DNA of 64,000 bases from Pyxicephalus adspersus (GCF_032062135.1 NC_092868.1:46413103-46477102), one strand, 5' to 3'. Positions 22,881 to 33,891 are shown, counted from the first letter of the stretch. Numbers and translations: made by a program. Notes: generated from the letters alone by a model not told the origin.

Positions 22881-24104
22881 CAAGGGGGTGCTGGGAAGTT
22901 CCTGGCTTTGCCCCCTTCCAGATGAAATAGAAAAATGAGTGTGGGGGCATATGACAGCCTAATATCTTAGTATGTAACTGTGCAAATATCAGGTCTTTGC
23001 GATTCTTAAAACTGTTTTTCCTTTTAGTGAGAAGCTGTGATGGCAGAGGCACAAGCAAGTTTCACGTCGTTGGAGTTACGAGCCTTCATGAAGTTTTTGT
23101 TTCTCCAGGGAAAGTCAGCAAAGGACATTCACACTGAGATGTCACAAACACTGGAGGAAAAGTGTCCTTTCTAAAGCAATGTCATACCTGGATATCTCGT
23201 TTCAAGACTGGACATTTCACCATTGAAGATGAGCCCCGCAGTGGACGCCCCCCAACCTCCACTGACCCGGCAACCTGCGATGCTGTCCATGAGCTGAATA
23301 TTGAGGACCGGCGAATATCCGCAAAAGAGATAGCCCAGATACTTGACATCTCACGGGAGCGTGTTGGGTTTATTATCGCCACTATTCTAGACATGCATAA
23401 GCTTTCAGCGAAGTGGGTGCCGAAATATATTTGAACAGTGATCAGAGGAAGGAACGAGTTGAAGCATCCAAAGCCGTTTTGGCCCACACAGCTGCACAGG
23501 TTTGGCTTGTTGGCTAGGTTAGTGACTGAGGATGAAACCTGGCTCCACATCTATGATTCTGAAACCAAGGAACAGTCAAAGGAATGGCGCCACAGCGGGT
23601 CCCCACGGCTGAAGAAGTTCCGAACCCAGAAATTGGCCAAAAAAGTCATGGCGTCCGTTTTCTGGGACAAAAACAGTATTCTGATGGTGGACTACCTACC
23701 TCAGGGCTCTAGTATCACTGGACAGTATTATGCTAACCTCTTGGACCAGCTGAAGGAGGCAATTAATCCTTTTTTTGCAGGTCAATGCTGCTGCGCACAC
23801 GTCAAACATTGTGGCTGCCAAATTGAACACCCTGGGTTTCCAATTGGTCCGCCATCCGCCCTACTCACCTGACTTGGCCCCTTCAGACTATTATCTGTTC
23901 CTGAATTTAAGGAAACACCTGAAGGGGCAACGTTTTGAGGACATTTCTGACGTCAAACATGCTGCTGAGAGCTGGTTTGCGGCAACTACACTGTACACCA
24001 AGTACATCAGTCTCAGGGGGGGAATATGTTGAATAAATGTGTTATTTCATAACTCTGGCTCTCTTCTTTCTAGGCAAAGCCAGGAACTTCTGAGCACCCC
24101 CTCG
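22881..24104 (+). mobile_element. mariner-like element 1 with TIRs and TA duplication
   Basis: 1224 bp between TA dinucleotides (22879-22880, 24105-24106). Terminal inverted repeats of about 30 bp: left CAAGGGGGTGCTGGGAAGTT, right AACTTCTGAGCACCCCCTCG, differing at a few positions. Encodes a broken plus-strand mariner transposase (see 23040-24032). A second right-end-like sequence, AGGAAGTTCTGAGCACCC at about 22846, lies directly upstream. Confidence 0.92.
23040..24032 (+). pseudogene. mariner transposase, frameshifted
   Basis: Would catalyse cut-and-paste transposition at TA sites in the nucleus. The reading starts at the ATG at 23040 (MAEAQASF) with an N-terminal DNA-binding part, then RPPTSTDPATCDAVHEL, SAKEIAQILDISRERVG (helix-turn-helix), then TEDETWLH with the first catalytic Asp, VMASVFWD, VDYLPQGSS, YANLLDQLKEA, and PYSPDLAPSDYYLF with the third Asp. 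At least four frame changes are needed (about 23170, 23433, 23775 and 23790). A deletion near 23775 removes the segment that should carry the second catalytic Asp, leaving only AAHTS. Same family as the relic at 39588. Confidence 0.9.
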
Positions 24105-24289
24105 TAAACCTGTGCATAATTATTGCATTATATGGCAAAACAGAAACAAAAGAGTATAAACAAAAACAAGTTGTCTTGTATTTTATATATGGTTTTATTT
24201 CTATGTTTTCACAGTACATTCTTAGTGATCATATTCATGTTCATGTTCAAACAGTACATTAAAAGCTATCTGACTTTCTTTTGTTATGG

Positions 24290-24530
24290 TTACATAGTTA
24301 CATAGTAAGTCAGGTTGAAAAAAGACATAAATCCATCAAGTTCAACCCCTAGGGAAATAAACATATCCCAGACATAAAACCCTATGGACATACAGTTAGG
24401 CCCATAAATAGATACCAGAGATTGTTGATCCAGGGAACATCCGATTGCCACATAGAATCAGGAAGGATTTTTTTCCCCTGTTAAAGCAAAATGTACCAGG
24501 GGTTTATTTTTGCCTTTCTCTGGTTTAACT
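24290..24530. repeat. Frog interspersed repeat with inverted internal segment
   Basis: Starts TTACATAGTTACATAGTAAG and continues GTCAGGTTGAAAAAAGACAT and CCATCAAGTTCAACCCC, a repeat seen widely in amphibian DNA. From about 24427 to 24530 it holds TTGATCCAGGGAACATCCGA and so on, which is the reverse complement of 25981-26090 on the other side of the Tc1 element. A short Tc1-end-like piece (CAGTTAGGCCCATAAATA) is at 24400-24417. Confidence 0.75.
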
Positions 24531-24531
24531 A

Positions 24532-25978
24532 CAGTTAAGTCCATAAATATTTAGACAGAGACAACTTACTTCTAATTTTGGTTCTGTACATTACCACAAT
24601 TAATTTTAAATAAAACAACTCTTTCTTTCAGCTTTAATTAGGTGGATTGAAAAAAAAGATTGCATAAAAATGTGAGGAACTAAAGCTTTTTTTAACACAA
24701 TCACTTGATTTTAGGAGCTCAAAAGTAATTGGACAAATTAAAAAGCTGAAAATAAAATGTTCATTTCTAATACATAGTTGAAAACGCATTGCTGGCAATG
24801 ACAGCCTGTAGTCTAGAACTCATGGACATCACCAGATTCTGGGTTTCCTCCTTTTTAATGCTCTGCCAGGCCTTTACTACAATGGCTTTCAGTTGCTGTT
24901 TGTTTGTGGGCCTTTCTGTCTGAAGTTTAGTCTTCAACAAGTGAAATGCATGCTCAATTGGGTTCAGATCAGGTGACTGATTGCCATTCAAGAATATTCC
25001 ACTTCTTTGCTTTAATAAACTCCTGGGTTGCTTTGGCTGTATGTTTAGGGTCATTGTCCATCTGTATTATGAAACGCCTTCCAATCAATGTGACTGCATT
25101 TAGCTGGATTTGAGCAGACAATATGTCTCTGAACACCTCAGAATTAATTTGGCTGCTTCTGTCCTGTGTCACATCATGGATAAACACTAGTGTCCCAGTG
25201 CCATGGCAGCCATGCACGCCCAAGCCATCACACTGCCTCCGCCATGTTTTACAGGTGATGTGGTATGCTTTGGATCATGAGCTATTCCACGCCTTCTCCA
25301 TCATTCTGCTAAAGGTTGATCTTGGTTTCATCTGTCCAAAGAATGTTTTTCCAGAACTGTGCTGGCTTTTTTTTAGATGTTTTTGAGCAAAGTCCAATCT
25401 AGCCTTTCTATTCTTAGGGCTTATGAGTGGCTTGCACCTTGCAGTGCACCCTCTGTAATTACTTTCATGCAGTCTTCTCTTTATGGTAGACTTGGATATC
25501 GATACGCCTACTTCCTGGAGAGTGTTGTTCACTTGGTTGGCTATTGTGAAGGGGTTTCTCCTCACCATGGAAATGATTCTGCGATCATCCACCACTGTTG
25601 TCTTCTGTGGATGTCCAGGTCTTTTGGCGTTGCGGACTTCACTAGTGCTTTGTTTCTTTCTCATGATGTACCAAACTGTAGATTTTGCCACTCCTAATAT
25701 TGTAACATAACGAAGGTATTGCACACACCAGCCCATGAAATAGCCTTTGAGTCAATTGTCCAATATACTTTTGAGCCCCTGAAATTAAGTGATTGTGTTA
25801 AAAAAAGCCTTTAGTTCCTCACATTTTTATGAAATCTTTTTGCTCAACCCACTGAATTAAAGCTGAAAGTCTGCAGTTCAACTGCATCTGAGTTGTTTCA
25901 TTTAAATTAATTGGGGTAATGTACAGAATCAAAATTAGAAAAAAGTTGTCTCCGTCCAAATATTTATGGACCTAACTG
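24532..25978 (-). mobile_element. Tc1-like element with TIRs and TA duplication
   Basis: 1447 bp between TA dinucleotides (24530-24531, 25979-25980). Ends CAGTTAAGTCCATAAATATT and AATATTTATGGACCTAACTG. A broken DD34E transposase reads on the minus strand: helix-turn-helix and linker at 25275-25736 (KSTVWYIMRKK, GHPQKTTV), MDNDPKHTAKA with the second catalytic Asp at about 25040-25075, and SPDLNPIEHAF with the catalytic Glu at about 24945-24980. The start of the gene is deleted near 25705, where ATATTGTAACATAACGAAGG joins internal to terminal DNA. Confidence 0.93.
24767..25736 (-). pseudogene. Tc1-like transposase, frameshifted and N-terminally truncated
   Basis: Transposase for cut-and-paste at TA sites. 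Three overlapping frames (25275-25736, 24969-25223, 24767-25054) make up most of the protein except its first ~60-80 residues. Second Asp (MDNDPKHT) and Glu (DLNPIE) are readable; the first Asp region near 25320-25350 is in yet another frame. Not functional. Confidence 0.88.
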
Positions 25979-25980
25979 TA

Positions 25981-26225
25981 GTAAATCCAGAGGAAGGCAA
26001 AAAAAATAAACCCCTGGTACATTTTGCTCCAACAGGGGAAAAAATCCTTCCTGATTCTATGTGGCAATCGGATGTTCCCTGGATCAACAATTTCTGTTAT
26101 CTTTACTTTAAAGCCTTTAATACCCAGATATATTCTGTGCTTCTAGAAATCTTCCAGCTTTTTCTTAAAACAATCTATATTAGTTGAAGAATCTACTACC
26201 TGAGGGAGCCGATTCCACTTTTTCA
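25981..26225. repeat. Frog interspersed repeat, right part
   Basis: GTAAATCCAGAGGAAGGCAA, then CCCCTGGTACATTTTGCTCC, TCCTTCCTGATTCTATGTGG, CTGGATCAACAATTTC and, further on, GATTCCACTTTTTCACAGAC. The first ~105 bases are the reverse complement of 24427-24530; the remainder has no counterpart on the left. Confidence 0.75.
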
Positions 26226-26584
26226 CAGACCTGCTTGTTTTAGGGTTACCATTGGACCAAATAGGTTTGCCCATAGTCTATCATTTGACAAGCGGCAAGT
26301 GGTGGTAGTATTCCCATGCCAGGTTTTCTGGACCCTCAGTGCAGCATGCAGCGGCAGTCTGCCATCTCTGCTAACTATAGACTTGAATGGGAAGTGTTTT
26401 AAAATGCCTAAAACAGCTTTATTAAAAAAATAAACATGCCTATACAGGCAAATGTCTGTATTAGCATCCGCAAATCCCTGCACAAACCAGACATTTTTTG
26501 CCTGAAAATTCTGGATTCTGGATTTTGGATACGTAGCTGTACATGGTAGGTGTTCAGGAGCAGCATTTTATTACTGCAGGTCTG

Positions 26585-26860
26585 AACAAATATTTAAAGC
26601 GGACCTAAACTAAAATTTTAACATTATATAAAAGGGTAGACAATCCTTTTAAATAAGGTAAAAAAAATTTCTTTTTTAGGGGAATGGGGTTTAAAACCCA
26701 GCAAAGCCCCTCATCTTCTGTCTTATTTGTCACGTTGGGATGAAGGAGGATACCAGGATGCCGCAGGACAGAATCCAGGAAACCTCTGAAAGGATTGACG
26801 GATCTGCGAAGGTAAAAGTGAGGTTTTCTTTTCAGTTTACTTCTATTTTAAGAAAACCCT
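26585..26860. repeat. AAAGCGGACCTAAACT-type repeat
   Basis: AAAGCGGACCTAAACTAAAA followed by ATATAAAAGGGTAGACAATC; the second string recurs in inverse orientation at about 45185 and 62750 and the first, varied, at 27292 and 44795. Middle part (26725-26815) is GC-richer and non-coding. Confidence 0.6.
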
Positions 26861-26864
26861 GATA

Positions 26865-27760
26865 TCTCGTTTGCTGCACCAGTCCTCTGGATTTGAAGTC
26901 TCATTCTCAGGTTGTTCTACATCCATCCAGTATTGCATTTTTGTCCTGTTTTAGAAGGTTCTTAAACTCACAACATCTTTCTCCTGTTTTCTAACCTGCC
27001 GTTTTCATTATTATAACAAAATATTTAATTCATGACATAAGCTTGCAATGTGAATCTGAATAAGAAAATGGAAGTCTAATTCATTGTAACATTAAAGCCC
27101 AATCGAACTTCCTGTGTAAATCAACTAAATATTTTCTATGTATGTTAAAATAAATGGTGTGCTAAGTCTTACAGTTTAATTTGCTGTTAAGTGTTCAAGG
27201 TCATCACCGTTTTGGCATGCTGGAGTGGTTAGCAGTGGATAGGGATGGTGAGGGATCTGATGGTAGACTGTGGCAAGGTAATGATCTTTCCTTAAAGTAG
27301 ACCTAAACTGGAGAAAACAAATAGTCACCAGGAGGCAAAGCTAATTGACAAAGTCCCTTTTGCCCCCCCCCCCCCCTAAAAAAAAGCCCTGGCTCTTTTT
27401 GGTTTCATTTCTACACCGCATATAGCCAATAGTGCACAGTGTAGAATTCACACACAGCCAGCTGCTGATAACAACATAGCCGCATCAGTGGCCAATGGCC
27501 ATGGATCTGGAAATCGGCTATAGAGTCAGCAGTAAAGATGGAGGCTTCCTGGAACGCAATATTGACAGGAACATTGACTTGTCATTGCTGCATGCAATAG
27601 GTAAGTCTGTGCCATAACTAGCAAGTATGCTGTGAATACGTACTAAATATGGCAAAACCTTCCAATAAATTCAGCTAGGTTGAACCTGGTTAGAATATCA
27701 GGCAATGGAGATTGGTGTTGAAGTGGGCAGACCTTTTTTTCCCCATGAAGTCAATAAGTT
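26865..27760. other. 3' flank of OR pair member B, with repeat insertion
   Basis: Matches the 3' flank of member A at 27210-27290 and 27705-27740; the DNA between, including the C15 run and AAGTAGACCTAAACTGG at 27296, is a later insertion. Confidence 0.6.
27363..27377. repeat. C15 homopolymer
   Basis: Fifteen consecutive C residues followed by T and A8, within a repeat insertion in the 3' flank of the OR at 27766. Confidence 0.95.
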
Positions 27761-27765
27761 ACTTA

Positions 27766-28734
27766 TCAAGACACATCTCTCCCTTTCACCCTTATTTTTA
27801 TGGAGTCCAAAATCTGGTAACCTAATTTCCTAAAAGCTATTTTAACTTCCTTATTTCGAAGGCTGTAAATAAAGGGATTCAACAAAGGAGCAATAATGGT
27901 GTACATAACGGCAACCAGTTTGTCCTCATCCTTTCCATAACTTGATTTGGGCCTCAAGTACATAAAAAAGACTGAACCATAAAAGATTGTAACCACAATT
28001 AAGTGAGAAGTACAAGTTGAGAAGGCTTTCTTTCTTCCAGATACAGAATTTATGTTCAGGATTGTTGTTATTATCTTAACATATGAGATTACTGTCAATA
28101 TAAGTGAACCAGAAGTCATCCCACCACCAAAGATGAACACGATGAGTTCATTGAGCCACGTGTCTTTGCAGGCAAGTTTTAGTAACACAGGGACATCACA
28201 AAAGAAGCTATTAAGTTTATGAGAATCACAAAACGGGAGTGAGAATGTAAACGTAGTGTGAATAAAAGCATTGGAGGCTCCAATAATCCATGATCCAACA
28301 ATAAGCTGAATGCAAACGATCTTGTTCATAATGACATTATAAAGAAGCGGTTGACATATGGCATTATATCGATCATATGACATGGCTGCAAGAATGTAAA
28401 ACTCAGTGCCGGCCAAAAACAATACACAGTACAACTGAGCCGCGCATCCATAGAAAGAGATCTTTTTATTCTCCGAATGGAGATCTAACAACATTTTGGG
28501 AGCAGTTGATGAAATGTAAAATATTTCTAAAACAGAAAAGTTGGCTAGAAAGAAATACATGGGATTATGGAGGTTTAGACTGAATTTATAGGCCATTATA
28601 ATGGAGACATTTCCAGCCAATGTAACAATGTACATACATAAAAAGACAATAAAAAGAAAAATTTTAATATTAGAATTATCAGAAATCCCTGCAAGGTAAA
28701 AATCTGTGTCTAAGTTATGAGTCTCATTACCCAT
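27766..28734 (-). CDS. Olfactory receptor, class II, tandem-pair member B
   Basis: Intact odorant GPCR of 322 residues. Seen: N3-E-T glycosylation site; GN at 41-42; NPMYFFLANFS; MSYDRYNAIC at 118-127; KKAFSTCTSHLIV; PLLNPFIYSLRN. The start ATG (28734) lies 14 bases after a pyrimidine-rich acceptor ending TTCTCAG. By eye roughly four-fifths of residues match the gene at 18892-19836, with differences concentrated in the N-terminal tail, the first extracellular loop (LHSENKK here, FLSECRA there) and the C-terminus, which runs eight residues longer and is basic (RVKGR). TM5 and the second extracellular loop are nearly identical, suggesting overlapping ligand range; that is inference. Confidence 0.97.
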   Translation of the reverse strand: MGNETHNLDTDFYLAGISDNSNIKIFLFIVFLCMYIVTLAGNVSIIMAYKFSLNLHNPMYFFLANFSVLEIFYISSTAPKMLLDLHSENKKISFYGCAAQLYCVLFLAGTEFYILAAMSYDRYNAICQPLLYNVIMNKIVCIQLIVGSWIIGASNAFIHTTFTFSLPFCDSHKLNSFFCDVPVLLKLACKDTWLNELIVFIFGGGMTSGSLILTVISYVKIITTILNINSVSGRKKAFSTCTSHLIVVTIFYGSVFFMYLRPKSSYGKDEDKLVAVMYTIIAPLLNPFIYSLRNKEVKIAFRKLGYQILDSIKIRVKGRDVS

Positions 28735-29229
28735 AGTTGCACTTTGCTCTGAGAAGAAAGAGGAGAAATATTATTTAACACTTTTGTGCTGAAAATATAG
28801 ATATCATAAACTTTTTTGTTATCAAAAACTCAACTGTGATTTTATTCTTGAATTTAAACTATCTTGAGGGAAATAGGTTGGCTTTTATTTTGGACAGTGT
28901 TCTGAGATTGATATGATTGCCTATGATAATAATAATCTAATAGCTGGGTAAGTTAAAATGTAATGTGTGATAATAAAAAACAATTTATTTTAAAGATTTT
29001 AACAATGCACAAGGTTTGGTGGAACATGGAAGAACACAAAATCCAGCACAATGAGGTATCAAAGTCCATGAAGGGCTATATTTATTGATAAGTGAAATAG
29101 AGGATCCTGTTTTTATTTTTAGTGGAGTGAAAAATGTCTCTCGCCAGACCACATTGTCAGGGACAAGATTATACATGATCACCAACACCAGATAAAAAAA
29201 ACAAAGGCAGGAGTACCATATACGCTGTA

Positions 29230-29690
29230 AAGGTAGTCCCCGGGTTACATACGAGATAGGAACTGTAGGTTTGTTCTTAAGTTGAATTTGTATGTAAGTC
29301 GGAACAGGTACATTATTTTATTAAATGCAATTAGAACAGATGTTTGTCTCAACATATTATTAGGCAGCATGGTGCCAGTTACTGTATAAAATCCTCACTG
29401 TGAATTAGTCAGAAACAAAGCAAAAAAACAAAACATTATGGAGCCTAGACATTCATCAACTTCTGGAGCAAGTTGTGCTTTGATATGCAAAAAGAAACAA
29501 CTGCAGAGTTTGTGTTGGTCATTAAAGAGTTACAAGAGGTTACAGAAGACCAAAAGACTTCTCCTGCAAATTATGCGAACTGAAACACCCCCCCCCCCCC
29601 ATCCCATCAAGCCTCTGTCCTGCACACAAACGAGCAGGGAAAGCCTCGTTCGTATCCAGTCGTCCGTATGTCGGATATCCATCATTGCAA
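29230..29690. repeat. Interspersed repeat starting GTAGTCCCCGGGTTACATAC
   Basis: Left end AGTCCCCGGGTTACATACGA followed by TTCTTAAGTTGAATTTGTAT; right side CGTCCGTATGTCGGATATCC. Strings like the left end occur in repeats of other vertebrates, but the class is not clear to me. Contains a C13 run at 29588-29600. Confidence 0.45.
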
Positions 29691-29699
29691 ACTGGGTGA

Positions 29700-31415
29700 T
29701 AGCTTTTTTCTGTTGCTATTGTTGAAGACCACATATTGTTATTATTATATATTATTAGTTAAACATGGTCTTGCAGATCTATTTGTTTTGGGAATATGCA
29801 AACCTGAAGCTAGTGTCTCCACTTTTAGGTTTCTTGGCACTGCTATCAATCAGTTGACCACTGGCTAATTTTATAGGAATGATGTTCTGTGCCTTTTCAT
29901 TTGCCTTTTGGCACTGCCTTCAAACTGTAATGCTACTGGCTAATTGTTATTCAACCAAAAAGCTGAACTTTTGAGGGTTTGACTTACAAGGTATTTATAT
30001 GTGAAACATTTTGGAATAGGCATTAGGGACACTTACCTGCTGGGTTTAGCTGAGCTAAACAATGTACACGTTAGAAATTTTATTAGTTTCTATAGGAAAT
30101 ATGAGTACATGATGCCATTATTATTAGGTCCACATGTGCTAAAACCTAGGTCCTTCAAATGGGCTGCAGAGGAAAGGAGAGATTAACGAATACCATGCTT
30201 TACTTATGAGGACTGATTAATCGTTGAATGGAAGAATGGAAAAAATAGAAAACCCCCAATAAATACTGAACTCAAGTTTAAGAAATACTACGGCCAAAAG
30301 CCTAAATTCTACCTCTTCTCTCTCCAAGCACCAAACGACCAAGCTAGAAAATTGTTTCATCACTTTTTAGCTCTAAAAGGTGAAATTTTCTAGAACATGT
30401 AAAGATGCAGGCATTTATTTTTTTAAATACATTCCATTAATCAGGTACCTAAACAATAACATTCATTACATTAGTTGTGGTAACCAAAAAAATTAGATGT
30501 TGGCACCCAATCCACTAGACATAGAAATAGGCATCCATAGATAATTGATATTTTAAATCTTCAGCTTTTATCGAAACAATACCTGGTGATCTGGCCATAA
30601 GGTTCCTTGGTTAGGTACTTTCTTTTATAGGGTGATAATGCTTTATACTTTAGTTGTCCTTCACTGTCGTCACATTGTCTTCTGATCGAGATATTTAAAC
30701 ATAAATACCTAATGCATATTAAGTAACATGATTAAAATAAAATATTCATCTTCGCCTCTGTTTCTATTTTCCAAGCAAAAAATAAAGAAGTTACTACAGA
30801 ATAAAGAATAAATAAAGATCAAGAATATTCATTGTCTTTCTATGGATTCCTTTATATTTTATGTTTCCAAGCAGAAAGAAAGATCAATTTAGAACAAAAT
30901 GAAATAAAATGTCATTTAATGTATATGGATAGAAGGTGAAGGGTACCTGAGGAATAAATAAGCATAACATGTGTCAAGCCATGATTCTGGAGGCTTTGCT
31001 GATACAACAATGTCACCGGTTGATTTTATTAAGATTTTATAATCTACTGGGAAATTTTTATTTTTCTTAGAGTCAAATCCCAAGTGTGATGATTATCTAT
31101 AATCAAGATTTCTATTTACAATAATAATTCTGTAAATTTATTTTATTTTCCCAAAGGGAAGGTAGCATTAGGATTGTATTTTTGGATATAATTTGTTACA
31201 TCAATATTATAAAAAGAAAACAAGCCGAAACTAATTCAGTTTGCACCATTGGGGTTCCAAGCTTCAAAGATTACAAATCCAGTTAGTCAGTTCAGGCCTT
31301 TTTTGCTCAGAAAGTCTTTCGGTTTCCCTAAAGCTCATCATTGAAACCCACCAGTACAGAGCTTGGCAACAACAAAATGTTTTTGGGATTCCTCTTTTTT
31401 CACCTTCATTTTAGT
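29700..31415. other. Intergenic, nothing recognised
   Basis: AT-rich, no coding or repeat signature that I can name. Confidence 0.6.
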
Positions 31416-31419
31416 TCTC

Positions 31420-32568
31420 CCACCTGGGCGTTACACTGATGTCTAGATTTCTGTACCAAAAGCGGTACACTGTTTTTCATGAATTTTTTTTTTTAAACTG
31501 TAGACCTGTAACTTACAGAAATATGTCCGAACAAGGGTCTGGTAGATATCATGAATAAAAAAAATGTTTAAAACACACAATCATGTAAAAAAAAAAGTAC
31601 TTTTAATAAAATTAAATAAAAGACACAAAAATCAGCTTAAACAAGAATACATAAATAAATAAAAAATACTGAAAATGCGATAATTCGGTATACTGTATAG
31701 TAATATATTTTTCTAAAACACCTCCCTAGTGTCCAACAGTCCAACGTCACATACCTATAGACAAAACCACATAAATATATTTTGTATTATTTTGTATTGG
31801 ATTGGATACAGGACTTTGTATTGAATCCAATACAAAATATTTGAATTTCCCGCTACGACCCCCATCGACCGGCGCACGCACGGACATCATCAGGAATCGC
31901 CGAGGGACGCGTACGTGAACGCCGGGTATTCTAATTCTTTCCAAACTTCCATGCAAAAAGTGTTAAATTTTTTGCATGGAAATTTATTTTAGATTGTAGG
32001 CTATAATTCACCGAATTACTCAATATTTACTTATAATTTACCGAATTACCGCATAACTCACCGAAATATGTCTAAAATGTTATAAATTTAATAATAAAAT
32101 TTTTTTTATAAAACATAAAAAAAATCTTTAAAAAAAGTTTAAAAAAAATTAGTGTATAATGTAATGTACAGTAGCTTATATAATATATATATATATATAA
32201 TACAATTATATATTTTCTTTGTATTGACTCAATACAGCTTTTTTGTATTGAGTTCAATGCAAAGGAACTCAATACAAAATTTTGAATTTCCCGCCCTGCC
32301 TCCCGCCTGCACTGTCGCATGCAGCGACGTCACCGGGAAACCCCGGTGATCGTCACTGCACTCGCCGGATGAAGACAGAAGAGGGAAGACATCTCCGGAG
32401 GAGCTGCGGGGAGAAGGTGAGTATTTTTTTTTTTCGATTGACGCTGGATCATCGCAGCAAGGGCCAGGTAAGTAAGGGGATTTATACGGTGAGAAAAGTT
32501 CGGGTTTATCGATTTTTGCAAAATTGATAGACTCGAACCAAGGTCGGGTTTGCCGGCCAGGTGGTTAA
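31420..32568. mobile_element. Composite of piggyBac-type MITEs
   Basis: Left end CCCACCTGGGCGTTACAC; right end GCCGGCCAGGTGG-TTAA (32565-32568). A second family end, CACCTCCCTAGTGTCC, is at about 31720, and the motif TTGAATTTCCCGC occurs twice (31850, 32282), each beside CAATACAAA strings and a GC-rich block. This suggests one MITE inside another; the exact inner boundaries are not resolved. Confidence 0.6.
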
Positions 32569-32597
32569 TGTAAATAATAAAGACCTAATAGTCCTGA

Positions 32598-32812
32598 TTT
32601 ATTAAAGCTCTCCAAGGCTGGAGAGGATACACTTTCATCAGTGAAGATCCAGATCCAAAAAACCTGGACTGGATTTCTATTTTTTATTTGCTAGCAAATG
32701 TTTTGAATCCTGGACCAGATCCATTTCAGGTTTGCTGGATCACCCAGCTTCATTGGTGAAAGTGTATCCTCTCCAGCCTTGGAGAGCTTTCATAAACTAG
32801 GCCCAATGGAGT
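32598..32812. repeat. Palindromic frog repeat
   Basis: Starts TTTATTAAAGCTCTCCAAGG and ends with the complement, CCTTGGAGAGCTTTCATAAA. Arms are near perfect around TTTGCTAGCAAATGTTTTGA. Best-preserved copy of the family in this window. Confidence 0.85.
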
Positions 32813-32936
32813 AAAACGTTATGCAACTCTCTTCTTCCCACTGTACATTTGCTTGAGAACTAGAAGACTTTCCTGGGCCAGCTGGGATTCAGAGAGCTGC
32901 ATTTTCCAAAATGTCATTAATCATTTTTTTAATAGA

Positions 32937-33303
32937 TTAACCTCCCTAGCGGTTAGAAAAAAAGTCGCTGAAAGCGGTAAGTGTGACTCGGGGTGGGTAA
33001 ACCTATGGGAAGTAATAGTAAATACAGCCGTACCTGATCCACCGGCGTCCCACGTCATCCATCGCCGTGATCCCTGTCTTCTTCCTCTGGGGTCTTCTGC
33101 ACATGACGAGTCGGTCATTGACGTTGGTGCGTGTGTACGTTGCCAGTGGGGCGGGGCGGGAAATTCAAAATCCATCAAAATCCAAAATAACTATTGAATG
33201 CAATACATTGGATTTATATTTGTAAGAGCAGTACATTGTAGTTCATGAACATTTATTTTAGACATATAAAACCGGAAAGAAATGAACTGCTAGGGAGGGT
33301 TAA
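32937..33303. mobile_element. piggyBac-type MITE, copy 4
   Basis: TTAA on both sides (32937-32940, 33300-33303); ends CCTCCCTAGCGGTTAG and GAACTGCTAGGGAGGG. Internal GTGTGACTCGGGG, a GC-rich block and GGGAAATTCAAAATCC. 367 bp, non-coding. Confidence 0.88.
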
Positions 33304-33308
33304 TCCTT

Positions 33309-33449
33309 ATTATACTATAATAACCTGCTGCTATATGTTTGCACTTTTTACATTTGCTAAGCAAGACTTTAAGCTACTTTTGTAGCAAGAGTTAGGAAAA
33401 CATGGGCCAGCAGTATGTAGGAGGCTCAGACTAATGATCCCAAACATTA
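33309..33449. repeat. Direct repeat unit 1 of a local tandem duplication
   Basis: About 140 bases (from TATTATACTATAATAACCTG to TCCCAAACATTAA) that recur at 33752-33891 with roughly ten percent change by eye. Each unit follows the right end of a MITE copy. Confidence 0.85.
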
Positions 33450-33746
33450 ACCTCCCTAGAGGTAACCCCGGCGGGGCGGGACATTCAAAAATTTTTTTGT
33501 ATTGCATTCAATACATTTTACATTTTTTACATTTTTTTACATTTTTACATACAAAATTTATATATTTTAATTAATTTAATTTTTGATTTTTACATGTGTG
33601 GTTTTTTTGTGTTTCAAACTTTAATTATACTCTTATATTAAATAAATATACTATTATATTATACTGTAAAATAGGTTTTCATGAAAAACAATGTACCGGT
33701 TTTAGACATATAAAACTGGAAAGAAATGAACCGCTAGGGAGGATAA
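33447..33746. mobile_element. piggyBac-type MITE, copy 5
   Basis: Left TTAA at 33447-33450, right ATAA at 33743-33746; ends CCTCCCTAGAGGTAAC and GAACCGCTAGGGAGG. Subterminal CATATAAAACTGGAAAGAAA shared with copy 4. 300 bp, non-coding. Confidence 0.87.
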
Positions 33747-33751
33747 AACAT

Positions 33752-33891
33752 TATTCTATATTAACCTGCTGCTATATTTTTGCACTTCTTACTTTTGCTA
33801 AGCAAGACTTTAAGCTTCTTTTGTAGCAAGAGTTAAAAAAACATGGGCCAGCAGTATGCAGGATGCTCAGACTAATGATCCCAGACATTAT
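33752..33891. repeat. Direct repeat unit 2 of the local tandem duplication
   Basis: Second copy of 33309-33449 (CTATATTAACCTGCTGCTAT to ATCCCAGACATTA). Confidence 0.85.
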
